Origin: Algoriphagus lutimaris
Lineage (GTDB): Bacteria > Bacteroidota > Bacteroidia > Cytophagales > Cyclobacteriaceae
DNA length: 64,000 nt
Assembly (NCBI RefSeq): GCF_017051705.1
Contig: NZ_JAFIDJ010000001.1
Location: forward strand, 1,054,001 to 1,118,000
Reading direction: 5' to 3'
A program made the translations under genes and the position numbers. The notes under the pieces are model-generated. The model made no database searches and had not been told where the DNA came from. It saw nothing but the letters and a program-made list of their open reading frames with translations. Positions 1 through 8,250 of the stretch are shown here, one piece after another (positions within the stretch are counted from its first letter, which is position 1; each line of letters starts with the position of its first letter).

Positions 1-1431
1 GAATTTCTTCATCAGCTGGTATGTAAACTGAACAATTTCTTTGTAATTCTCTTTGGAGATTTTCTCATCAATACCATGAAATCTTTTCATTCCATCCGGT
101 GAAATCCGAATAGGGTAGTATCTATAAACCCCTTCAGAAATTCCATAAAAATACCGAGCATCGGTACCTCCGCCAATTAATCCAGGAACAACTACTGTTT
201 CAGGAAATACAGAACGAATAGTAGCCTCCAAGAACTTATAAGCTTCCGAATCAATGCTGGAAGAAGGAGAGGGGTTTGTCAAAAAACCTACAGGTTCTAC
301 CCGTACTTTATCGCTAACTACAGATTCAATATGAGCTTGAACAGATTCGATAGTCTCTCCGGGTAAAATCCTAAAATTGATAGTCGCTTCGGCCACTGTA
401 GGAATCACATTGTTTTTTACTCCTCCATCTATAATTGTAGGTGCCGTAGTGGTATGAGAATTAAGTCCTTCCAAAATAGGTCCTTGCATTAACCAAGGAT
501 TGGCAAAAGCAAGCTTTTGCATAAAAGGCAATTCTGGACCTAAATAGTCCAATTGGTATTGAACCGGTTCCACCATTCGGTAGGGCAATTGGTTGTTTTC
601 CAAGTCGACAATGGATTGAGCCAAAATACCAATGGTGTTTTCACGAGGAGGAGAAGAGCTGTGTCCTCCAGTGGTTTCTACAATCAATCGAAAAGAAGCG
701 AAACCTTTTTCTGCCACGTTGATCATAGATATTGGCTGATCCACCCCAGGAACAATTCCTTCGGTAATCATTCCTCCTTCATCCAAAGTAAATGCAGCTG
801 ATATCCCTTGTTGTTCAAGATATTCAGCAATCTTAGCAGCCCCTTTTCCGCCTCCTACTTCCTCATCATGACCGAAAGCAAAATAGATTGTCTGGGAAGG
901 CTTAAAACCTTCATTTATTAGCATTTCTGCACTTTCCAATAAAGCTATTAGGGATGACTTATCATCTAAAGTACCTCGACCAATTATATGATCAGAAGTG
1001 ATTCTTCCCTCAAACGGTGGTGCCTCCCACATTTCCATGGTTGGAAGGTCTACAGGTACCACATCCTGATGTGACATCAGAATAATTGGTTTTTTGGAAG
1101 TGTCTGAGCCTTCCCATTTGTATAACAGGCTGTATTGATTGATTTTGGTCAGGTCCATGGTTTCGTGAACTTGAGGGAAAGTTTCTGCCAAATAAGCGTG
1201 AAAGCCATTGAATGCTGCTGAATCCGGAATTGCATCTTCGCTAAATGAAATGGTTCGAAATTGAATGGCTCCAGAAAGATGATCAAATACATCCTCAGAA
1301 ATAGCAACTTCTTGAATAGGCTGAGGTTCAACTTGTTTGGAGCTTAAACGGAAGGTGTTAAAGAGAAGAATAGCTATAACAATAATGACCAAAACAAAGA
1401 GAGTCAAGAACAGCTTTTTTAAAATTTTCAT
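1..1431 (-). CDS. M20 family peptidase, PM20D1/carboxypeptidase S-like (C-terminus outside window)
   Basis: Partial gene: 477 codons are visible from an ATG at 1431 and the reading frame is still open at base 1. After a single N-terminal hydrophobic segment (residues about 4-24, a membrane anchor or signal) come the landmarks of zinc metallopeptidases of family M20: MSHQDVVP (metal His-x-Asp region), GRGTLDDKSS (bridging Asp) and GHDEEVGGGKGA (catalytic Glu pair), followed by a dimerisation-domain region and GGGTDARYF. The HDEEVGG form is typical of the PM20D1/CPS1 branch, whose members hydrolyse peptides or N-acyl amino acids; the substrate here is unknown. It is transcribed divergently from the LytTR gene at 1597. 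Family is secure; subfamily is inferred from motifs. Confidence 0.88.
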   Translation of the reverse strand, partial: MKILKKLFLTLFVLVIIVIAILLFNTFRLSSKQVEPQPIQEVAISEDVFDHLSGAIQFRTISFSEDAIPDSAAFNGFHAYLAETFPQVHETMDLTKINQYSLLYKWEGSDTSKKPIILMSHQDVVPVDLPTMEMWEAPPFEGRITSDHIIGRGTLDDKSSLIALLESAEMLINEGFKPSQTIYFAFGHDEEVGGGKGAAKIAEYLEQQGISAAFTLDEGGMITEGIVPGVDQPISMINVAEKGFASFRLIVETTGGHSSSPPRENTIGILAQSIVDLENNQLPYRMVEPVQYQLDYLGPELPFMQKLAFANPWLMQGPILEGLNSHTTTAPTIIDGGVKNNVIPTVAEATINFRILPGETIESVQAHIESVVSDKVRVEPVGFLTNPSPSSSIDSEAYKFLEATIRSVFPETVVVPGLIGGGTDARYFYGISEGVYRYYPIRISPDGMKRFHGIDEKISKENYKEIVQFTYQLMKKF

Positions 1432-1596
1432 ATTTGGTGGTTTGCTAGTTAAGGTGATGGTTTATGGAATATAAGGATAAGCCTTAGAAAATAGCACTAT
1501 AGCCAAAGTAAATCAGTATCTCTTGAAAAAGTTGTTTCTCAACTATTTAACTGCTATTCAATCAAAATTTGATATTTTCATGGGAATAGTAATTCT

Positions 1597-2427
1597 ATGA
1601 TATCCTTTTTGAACGAGCAATTTTACCAATTGAGTAAGCGTGAAAAATTTTACGCCATTCTAGCTACAAGTCTATTTTTCAGCTTGTTTATGCTATTTTT
1701 TCAACCTTTTGGAGTAAATAATTATGACCCTAAAGAAGCGATTACACCACTTTTTACAATTACCATGTTCGGTCTAGGAATTTTGGTTTGTATCATTTTG
1801 ATTGTAAATGAGTTTGTGCTTTTTCCTATAATTTTTAAAAATGAAGTATATAAATGGCAAATCCTTCTTTGGTTACTTTGGACAAATGTTTACACGGCTT
1901 CCTTTATTTTTTTAGCCTACAACTATTTAGGAGGGTGGCATGACTTCCATTGGAAAAGCTGGTTTGAATTTATTGGAAACTTCACAACGGTTAGCTTCAT
2001 CCCTTTAGTAGCCATATATTTCTATTCGAAAATACAGCAGGTACAACATCGATCAGAGACTACAATCGATCATGAAAAAGAAGGAATAAAAATCATTCAA
2101 ATTCCTTCAGAAAACCAAAGTGAGATTAAATCATTTGCCCTGGAAACCCTACTTTATATAGAGCCAGAAGATAATTATGTGGCAGTTCATTATTTACATC
2201 AGGGAAAAGAAGAGAAAACATTGGTAAGAACTACATTAAAAAAAATTGAAGACCTAAATCTTCATCCTGCATTGTTTCGTTGTCATCGTTCCATTACCAT
2301 CAATCTTTTCCATTTAGCGAACTATGAAGGGAATAATCAACAAGGGATGATCAAACTAAACCATGTTCCAAAGCAGATTCCGGTATCTCGATCGTATGCT
2401 CCCAATTTATTGTTACAATTAAAATAA
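1597..2427 (+). CDS. Membrane-anchored LytTR-domain transcriptional regulator
   Basis: A 276-residue protein with four predicted transmembrane helices in the first ~150 residues and a C-terminal LytTR DNA-binding domain (about 175-276), recognisable from LLYIEPEDNYVAVHY, RTTLKKIEDL and LFRCHRSITIN. There is no receiver domain, so this is a one-component membrane regulator, not the partner of a kinase. Such proteins are common in Bacteroidota and usually control nearby membrane or secreted proteins. The next gene downstream (2526) encodes a membrane protein, and a 10-base direct repeat lies between the two. The signal sensed is not evident. ATG at 1597 is the first start in frame. Confidence 0.88.
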   Translation: MISFLNEQFYQLSKREKFYAILATSLFFSLFMLFFQPFGVNNYDPKEAITPLFTITMFGLGILVCIILIVNEFVLFPIIFKNEVYKWQILLWLLWTNVYTASFIFLAYNYLGGWHDFHWKSWFEFIGNFTTVSFIPLVAIYFYSKIQQVQHRSETTIDHEKEGIKIIQIPSENQSEIKSFALETLLYIEPEDNYVAVHYLHQGKEEKTLVRTTLKKIEDLNLHPALFRCHRSITINLFHLANYEGNNQQGMIKLNHVPKQIPVSRSYAPNLLLQLK

Positions 2428-2436
2428 GTCATTAAA

Positions 2437-2475
2437 CCCAAATACTTGAATTTCACCCCAAAAGCCCCAAATACT
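2437..2475. repeat. 10-bp direct repeat in the 98-bp gap after the LytTR gene
   Basis: CCCAAATACT occurs at 2437-2446 and again at 2466-2475, 29 bases start to start, just upstream of the membrane-protein gene at 2526. LytTR proteins bind pairs of 9-10 bp direct repeats, normally about 21 bases apart, so this spacing is wider than usual. It may be a regulator site or chance. Confidence 0.35.
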
Positions 2476-2525
2476 GTAACGAGGGGTGATATTTTTCGCT
2501 CAAAGAGAAAAAAAACAAATCTCTT

Positions 2526-3188
2526 ATGAAAAATCTACCAGCATTTCGAACACCTAACATTTGGACTAATGTCCTGTCTTTGTTTATTTCTCTCACTTTT
2601 ATGATCGTGTGGTTACCATTTATCCGGTCGTTATTTGATGGAACATCCTATGTTTGGGGGACAAATTATTTCGGTCTAAATATAAATGGGGCAGGAGTCA
2701 CTCCTTCCTTCATTTTCCTCATTCTCCAAATGAGTTTATATGCCGCTGTCATTTTTGGACTTTACCGAATGAAAAACAGAAAACTATATGGAGGTTTGCT
2801 TGGCCTTTGGTGGCTAAATGTATTCGGAAACTTACTATTCGACATCTTCAAAAATGGAGATACCATGTTTCATGGAGACACCTTAAATGTCCATGTATCC
2901 ATCAGCACCATTGTTTTACCTCTTTCCGCAGTTGCCCTTTTATTGATAATTATGGTACTTAGGATAGAAAAAGAAGAATTACTTATTCCATGGACTCAAA
3001 AAAACAGGACCTTGCTTTATTTGTTTTTAGGAATGTTACCGATCCTATTTTTATTGCTTTCCACAGGCACACCTAGCGGTACAAGCGACCAAATCGGAGT
3101 AATATTGGCTATCACCCAATGTTTTTATATCCCTTTTATTTTCAGACCTTACAAAACACAAGTTCAATTAAAAACCAACAGCATATAA
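2526..3188 (+). CDS. Hypothetical multi-pass membrane protein
   Basis: A 220-residue protein with about six hydrophobic segments (roughly residues 14-34, 60-80, 88-106, 124-146, 160-180 and 188-206). I do not recognise the family and see no catalytic motif. It starts 98 bases after the LytTR regulator and ends at a strong hairpin terminator, so the two genes may form one unit or a regulator-target pair. A function in membrane sensing or stress would be a guess. Confidence 0.7.
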   Translation: MKNLPAFRTPNIWTNVLSLFISLTFMIVWLPFIRSLFDGTSYVWGTNYFGLNINGAGVTPSFIFLILQMSLYAAVIFGLYRMKNRKLYGGLLGLWWLNVFGNLLFDIFKNGDTMFHGDTLNVHVSISTIVLPLSAVALLLIIMVLRIEKEELLIPWTQKNRTLLYLFLGMLPILFLLLSTGTPSGTSDQIGVILAITQCFYIPFIFRPYKTQVQLKTNSI

Positions 3189-3194
3189 TTATAT

Positions 3195-3243
3195 ATGGGC
3201 AGGGATAATTCATTTTTTATCCCTGCCCATTTCAAATTTTTTT
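3195..3243 (+). terminator. Rho-independent terminator after the membrane protein gene
   Basis: A perfect 14-bp stem (ATGGGCAGGGATAA at 3195-3208 pairing with 3217-3230), an 8-base loop, then TTTCAAATTTTTTTT. It starts 7 bases after the stop of the gene ending at 3188. Confidence 0.9.
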
Positions 3244-3329
3244 TAGGATAAAATAATCTATCACCTTTTTTTCCTTTATTCAAAATAGACTAATTTTATA
3301 TAACTACTTGTTTTTTAAATGGTTATAAA

Positions 3330-4076
3330 ATGGTAAAGTCGAAGTTTTTGTTTTTCTATCTGCTAGTCTATTCTGCCTTTTTCATTTGTTGCTCACCGGG
3401 AAACGAAGAAACCATACCATTCGATGGGGATAAAATACCTTCAGAAATAGCAGAAAAAATTGAGGATTTACCTATTGGTAAGGACAGTAGTGATCAAATA
3501 ATGAAAAACCATGAACCTCTTCCTAGTAATGGAATCATTGAACCAAAAGGATCTTTAGGAGAGCTTGAAACATTACCGGAAGATGACTGTGATTGCAGTA
3601 CCGTACGACTAGGTAAAATGGAAACAAAAACTTTTACGGGGTTTAGTGGATGGGGAATTCTCAGTCCCAAAACACCAAATTACACCACTGCGATTCATTA
3701 TGAGATAGACAATTCTTCCAATCCACCGGAATCAGGAGAATTCACATTTCCAAGGAGGAACTTTAGAGATCAAATGTGCTTTTATTTCACATACCCTACC
3801 AATTTAGCTTATTGGGGAAGAGAAGGAGGGAGTCATCCTTGCAAGGTTTTGGTTGAAATAAAATGGCCTACAGCTAACTCCGCAACCGGTTTTTTTACCA
3901 ACACTTGGCAATTATACGGCATAAGAGGAGTGGAAAACTTTGCCACAGGAAATAAAAATTATATCTGTTATATCTCCGCTCCAGAAGGTTTCGAAGTGGT
4001 TCCCGGAATTGGTGAAGTGCGTTGGTCAGTAAATGGAAGAATTTGTTCGGAAACGGTTCTTTTCAGAGTAATATAA
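3330..4076 (+). CDS. Hypothetical lipoprotein
   Basis: A 248-residue protein with an N-terminal signal and lipobox-like end (AFFICCSPGNEE, acylated Cys about residue 21-22), so it is probably a lipoprotein exported to the envelope. A low-complexity acidic and proline-containing spacer (about 25-85) precedes a compact domain with several aromatic residues and the cysteine cluster DDCDCS near residue 90, plus further Cys residues at about 150, 172, 212 and 237. I do not recognise the fold. It stands alone between a terminator and a convergent SDR gene. ATG at 3330 gives a normal signal peptide. Confidence 0.7.
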   Translation: MVKSKFLFFYLLVYSAFFICCSPGNEETIPFDGDKIPSEIAEKIEDLPIGKDSSDQIMKNHEPLPSNGIIEPKGSLGELETLPEDDCDCSTVRLGKMETKTFTGFSGWGILSPKTPNYTTAIHYEIDNSSNPPESGEFTFPRRNFRDQMCFYFTYPTNLAYWGREGGSHPCKVLVEIKWPTANSATGFFTNTWQLYGIRGVENFATGNKNYICYISAPEGFEVVPGIGEVRWSVNGRICSETVLFRVI

Positions 4077-4090
4077 AGTGGTGAAAAACA

Positions 4091-4930
4091 TCAAAAACCA
4101 AATCTCTTTTTAATAACCCTTAATTTTTTCAACGGATGATTTCTAATAAATCTCCGAAGCAACCAGGGAGAAAAACGATTCAGCCAAAGTGTAAAGCCTT
4201 CAGCACCTCCCACGTAAAATTCCTCTTTGCCTTGTTGAATAGCAACAATGATTTTCCTGACTGCTTTTTCTACTGGGTAAGCATTTTTGAAAGCCGTTTC
4301 AACTTTTCCATAATTTTCTCCTTGCCCAAGCACCGCATGCGCTGTGATTTCTGTCTGAATAATTCCAGGGATAATCAGGCTAATCCCAATACCAGAATCT
4401 ACTAACTCACTTCTAAGTGATTCATAAAAACCATGCAATGCATGTTTGGGAGCAGCATATGCAGCTAATTTTGGAACACCATATTTACCGGATAAACTAC
4501 TGATCACCACCAGCTGTCCATTTCCTTGTATTTTAAATTGAGGTAATAATAATTTGCTTAAGGTAATAGGTCCTAAATAATTGATATTCATAAGTTTTAG
4601 ATCAATTTCCAAGGAAGTATTCCCCACAAAATCGCGGACCGCCAGACCAGCATTATTCACAAGAATATCTACTCTCCCAAAATAGGATATGGCCATTTTA
4701 ACCTTATCAGGAAGTTCAGTTAGGTTTTCTAAATCAAGGGGGTGAACTTTTGCTGAACCAGGATTTCGGGGCAGCTGAGCATTGACTCTCCTCAACTTAC
4801 CTTCATTTCTAGCCGAAATAATCAATTGAGCCCCCAGCTTCGAAAATTGATAACTCATCTCTTCCCCAATACCGGATGATGCTCCGGTTATCCAAATTAC
4901 TTTTCCATGAAAATGTGAATTCGATTTCAT
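4091..4930 (-). CDS. Short-chain dehydrogenase/reductase (SDR)
   Basis: A 279-residue classical SDR. The Rossmann nucleotide-binding motif TGASSGIG is near residue 16, NNAG near residue 91, the catalytic Ser in VISSLSGKYG, and the catalytic Tyr/Lys pair in YAAPKHALHG (Y-x3-K). The C-terminus is basic (RRFIRNHPLKKLRVIKKR), which can mean membrane association, as in DhrS7/DltE-like SDRs. The cofactor cannot be fixed from the sequence and the substrate is unknown. It converges on the lipoprotein gene with 14 bases between the stops. Confidence 0.9.
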   Translation of the reverse strand: MKSNSHFHGKVIWITGASSGIGEEMSYQFSKLGAQLIISARNEGKLRRVNAQLPRNPGSAKVHPLDLENLTELPDKVKMAISYFGRVDILVNNAGLAVRDFVGNTSLEIDLKLMNINYLGPITLSKLLLPQFKIQGNGQLVVISSLSGKYGVPKLAAYAAPKHALHGFYESLRSELVDSGIGISLIIPGIIQTEITAHAVLGQGENYGKVETAFKNAYPVEKAVRKIIVAIQQGKEEFYVGGAEGFTLWLNRFSPWLLRRFIRNHPLKKLRVIKKRFGF

Positions 4931-5109
4931 CCCTAAGATTAATTCACGACAAATTACTGATGTTCAGTTAAATATAAGCAAACCCTATCATCTAGTCCTA
5001 TTTCATTAACAATCCTAATGCTTATTTCCGAATATACATCCGTACCTCAGTAATCTACATTCATCAATACATGGACCGATTGGAACAGCCAGATTTGAAG
5101 AAAAAAAAG

Positions 5110-5808
5110 ATGAATACTTTCAAATTAATGTTGGCAACAGTTCTACTTCATTTAATAGGACTGATCAGTTATGCACAATCTGGATTTCAGGTTAATGGGA
5201 AGGTTCAGGGTCTTAACGCAGATTCATTGACAGTTCTGCATTTTGATACACCTTCTTCACCAAGATTTGAAAAAATCCCAGCCTTAAATGGTGATTTTCA
5301 ATTCTCAGGAAAAGCTGAGTTCCCTTATTTTGTTCAGGTACTTTACCTGACAGAAGATGGTACGAATAGAAAGCTGACTGAATTTATCTTGGAGAATTCT
5401 GACCTCTTTATTTTCGGAGAAACTCCTCATTTTGATAGCGTACGGGTAGTCGGTTCCACATCCAATACCATTCTCAAATCTTACCTGGAGGAGGACAAAG
5501 CGCTACTGAAGCATTGGGATGATTTAAAAGAGGTTTATGACCAAGCGAAGGAATCTGGAAACCTTTCTACAGCTGGAATAATTGCTAAAAAATTAAATCA
5601 GATAACCCAAGTTGACCGGAAAGCACTTTTAAAAGAGTATGTAGAAAAGCATAAGGAGCAAATGATTGCAGCTTTGCTCCCGAATTTTTGCCTACTCGCT
5701 AATCAATTGACCATTGAAGATTATTCAGATCTATATGCTTCCCTTTCAATTCCTATCCAGCAATCCATCTATGGGCAGGAATTATTACACAAATCCAAAT
5801 TAAAATAA
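5110..5808 (+). CDS. DUF4369-containing exported protein
   Basis: From the ATG at 5110 the product has 232 residues and begins with a clean signal peptide (MNTFKLMLATVLLHL, ending SYAQ). An upstream in-frame ATG at 5071 would add 13 charged residues before the signal, so 5110 is preferred; it also follows a purine-rich AGAAAAAAAAG run. Residues 22-115 resemble the DUF4369 beta domain that precedes thioredoxin-like domains in Bacteroidota thiol:disulfide oxidoreductases (NGKVQGL, SDLFIFGE, VVGSTSN). The thioredoxin domain and any CxxC are absent; a helical tail replaces them. It is followed by the LytS kinase gene 66 bases on. Confidence 0.72.
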   Translation: MNTFKLMLATVLLHLIGLISYAQSGFQVNGKVQGLNADSLTVLHFDTPSSPRFEKIPALNGDFQFSGKAEFPYFVQVLYLTEDGTNRKLTEFILENSDLFIFGETPHFDSVRVVGSTSNTILKSYLEEDKALLKHWDDLKEVYDQAKESGNLSTAGIIAKKLNQITQVDRKALLKEYVEKHKEQMIAALLPNFCLLANQLTIEDYSDLYASLSIPIQQSIYGQELLHKSKLK

Positions 5809-5874
5809 AAACCATATTTTCACAGAAGTTCAGCTTCCAAGAAACTGTCTATGTGGATAAAACACTATCCAAAA

Positions 5875-7392
5875 ATGAAAAAATTACTCTTCAGCATCTA
5901 TTTATTACTACAGGCTTTCAGCTTGCAAGCACAGGTACACTTTGTAGAAAAAGGAAAACTAAAAATAGGAATCCGGGTATACAAAGACCAAACAAACTAT
6001 CCAATTGATAGCCTTTGTGATGGTTTTGAACCTGGAACCAACTTACCTATCAATTTGATTATTCCTGAAGGTAGTTCACTCGGCATCAATACAGATTCTA
6101 TCCAATCCACCGACATCGCTTTAGTCGTCAATAACAAACTTCAGTACATCAATCGACCTGAAGTAAAAATGAATGGATTCAGCATGAGTTCTTCGCCAGG
6201 ATCAGAGCAGAGCTATGTATTTATTGATGAACAAATAGGAGATACACTGGCCATCACATGGAAAGTAGGATATTCCTCTTTGGAACTATCTGATCTTTAT
6301 CCTGCTGAATACTTTAGCAACTTTGTCGCCTATCAGTTTCAAAACATCTTTGAATCTTATCCCGATTCCTCCCAATACAATTGGGAAGATGTAGAATATG
6401 TACAAGAACTGAATGAGAGGGGATTACCAGTTAATCCTTCATTCCCCTATAAGGATAATGGACTTTACTTCGTGGTAGATCAATTAACAGAAGATGCAAA
6501 GGTTCAATTAATCGGTTTCCATGAAAGTCTACAAGGATATGACCCTGAAAACCCATTTGCCTTATTTTTGTATGAAGATCTTTCTCCTGGCGACTATACC
6601 TTTTACGTCCAACCATTTGAAGGTGCGTCTGATGAGCTATCACTTAAATATCCATTCACTATCCTAAAGCCATGGTGGCTGGAGACACCTATGCTGATCG
6701 GAGGTTCTGTCCTAATAGTAATCTTGATAGGAGGTATTTTTTTCATTGGATACAGAAACAAACAAGAAAAACAAAAACAGCAGCTCGAATGGGCTAAACA
6801 ATTGACGGAAGCAGAATTAAAAGCAATCCGAGCACAACTGAACCCACATTTTTTGTTTAATGCTTTAAGTTCCATTCAAAACTTAGTAAGTCAGGAAAAG
6901 AATGAAGCTGCCAATACTTATATCACAAAATTGTCAAGGCTCTTACGGGAAGTTTTATCTGCTTCGAACAGCCAGTTTCATGAATTAAAACAGGAATTAA
7001 ACCTTATTCAACTGTACCTGGAACTGGAGCAACTTCGCTTCTCATTTACAAGTCGAATCCAAATTTCTGAAAATGTATCTCTTGATCAATTGGTTCCTGT
7101 GATGCTACTTCAACCCTATGTGGAAAATGCGGTAAAACATGGAGTTGCAGGAATGGGTAAAAATGGAGTTATTCAAATTGACATTCAGCAAAAAGAGCAT
7201 TTTCTCCTTATAGATATTTTGGATAATGGACAAGGCTTATCAAAACCTAATAAAGCTTCTTCAGGATTGCATTTGAGCGAGGAAAGAATCCGGAATTTAA
7301 ATAATTTATATGCGGGTGAGGCAGCTGTTGAAATCAAAAATAGAGAAGACGGGGTTGGAGTCCAAGTTCGAATAAAACTTCCACTGGAATAA
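5875..7392 (+). CDS. LytS/YehU-type sensor histidine kinase
   Basis: A 505-residue protein from the ATG at 5875; an ATG at 5851 would place eight extra residues before the signal peptide. The signal (ending LQAQ) is followed by a ~250-residue periplasmic region, one transmembrane helix (about 275-297), a short coiled linker and a His_kinase domain with the phospho-acceptor motif QLNPHFLFNAL. An ATPase domain follows with N-box VENAVKHG and G-box DNGQGL. The stop overlaps the ATG of the LytTR response regulator by one base (TAATG), so the two form a translationally coupled two-component system. The periplasmic part has no domain I can name. Confidence 0.92.
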   Translation: MKKLLFSIYLLLQAFSLQAQVHFVEKGKLKIGIRVYKDQTNYPIDSLCDGFEPGTNLPINLIIPEGSSLGINTDSIQSTDIALVVNNKLQYINRPEVKMNGFSMSSSPGSEQSYVFIDEQIGDTLAITWKVGYSSLELSDLYPAEYFSNFVAYQFQNIFESYPDSSQYNWEDVEYVQELNERGLPVNPSFPYKDNGLYFVVDQLTEDAKVQLIGFHESLQGYDPENPFALFLYEDLSPGDYTFYVQPFEGASDELSLKYPFTILKPWWLETPMLIGGSVLIVILIGGIFFIGYRNKQEKQKQQLEWAKQLTEAELKAIRAQLNPHFLFNALSSIQNLVSQEKNEAANTYITKLSRLLREVLSASNSQFHELKQELNLIQLYLELEQLRFSFTSRIQISENVSLDQLVPVMLLQPYVENAVKHGVAGMGKNGVIQIDIQQKEHFLLIDILDNGQGLSKPNKASSGLHLSEERIRNLNNLYAGEAAVEIKNREDGVGVQVRIKLPLE

Positions 7393-8123
7393 TGAAATAC
7401 AATGCATTATTGATCGATGATGAGGAAGGCAATCGTGAATTACTAAAACGCTTGCTGAAACAGCATTGTTTAAGAATAGGATTTATAGATCAAGCCGCTT
7501 CTGCAAAAGAGGCGTTAGATAAAATCCAATTAACGAAACCAGACGTGGTTTTCTTAGATATTGAAATGCCAGGGGGAAGTGGGTTTGATTTTCTAAATGA
7601 AGCAGGAGACATTGACTTTAAAATCATATTTGTTACGGCTTATGATTCCTATGCCCTAAGAGCCATCAAGTATAGCGCACTGGATTATTTGCTGAAACCC
7701 GTTGACCCGAAAGAATTAATCCATGCAGTAGAGAAGTTGGAAGAACAAATAGGTCAACAAGAAAAAATTGATTTGCTATCCTATAACTTAAGTCATGACC
7801 AAGATCGGAGAATTGCACTAGCTACTCAGGAGGAAGTCATTTTTGCCAGGGTGAGTGACATTATCCGTCTGCAAGCTGAGGCAAACTATACCAAAGTTTT
7901 CATGGAAAATGAACCCACAGTATTACTTTCTGGGAATCTGGGACATTTTGAAAAGTTATTGAAAGACCAACGTTTTTATCGTACTCACCAATCTCATTTG
8001 GTCAATATGAAACATGTTCGAAAATATGTGAAGACTGAAGGAGGGTATTTTTTGATGGATGATGGGAGCCAAGTACCCATTGCGCGGATGAAGCGAGATG
8101 AATTGAAAAGGCTTTTTACTTAA
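7392..8123 (+). CDS. LytTR-family response regulator
   Basis: A 243-residue regulator with an N-terminal receiver domain: acidic pocket LLIDDEEGN, phosphorylation Asp in VVFLDIEMPG (about residue 55), switch Thr in FVTAYDSYA and Lys in LLKPVDPKE. The LytTR DNA-binding domain follows from about residue 140 (IIRLQAEANYTKVFME, FYRTHQSHLVNM). It is the cognate partner of the kinase whose last base it overlaps. The operon ends at a hairpin at 8196. Confidence 0.95.
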   Translation: MKYNALLIDDEEGNRELLKRLLKQHCLRIGFIDQAASAKEALDKIQLTKPDVVFLDIEMPGGSGFDFLNEAGDIDFKIIFVTAYDSYALRAIKYSALDYLLKPVDPKELIHAVEKLEEQIGQQEKIDLLSYNLSHDQDRRIALATQEEVIFARVSDIIRLQAEANYTKVFMENEPTVLLSGNLGHFEKLLKDQRFYRTHQSHLVNMKHVRKYVKTEGGYFLMDDGSQVPIARMKRDELKRLFT

Positions 8124-8195
8124 ATCTTATTTATAAAATTGATATTCAAAAAGTATTTAGGTAGTAAGGTCATTTATTCAAAAGCTTTTCAATAA

Positions 8196-8227
8196 AAATG
8201 CTCGCTGATTAATTTCAGCGAGCATTT
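8196..8227. terminator. Bidirectional terminator between convergent genes
   Basis: A 13-bp perfect stem (AAATGCTCGCTGA at 8196-8208 with 8215-8227) and a 6-base TTAATT loop. A-rich bases on the left flank and T-rich bases on the right let it serve both the response-regulator operon and the convergent glnS. Confidence 0.85.
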
Positions 8228-8250
8228 CCTAATGGCATATTGTAAACTGC

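Noticed and set aside
2654-2962. 102-codon open frame in a second plus-strand frame
   Set aside because: It overlaps the membrane protein at 2526, whose helices and terminator position fit a real gene; the alternative has no hydrophobic pattern or homology.
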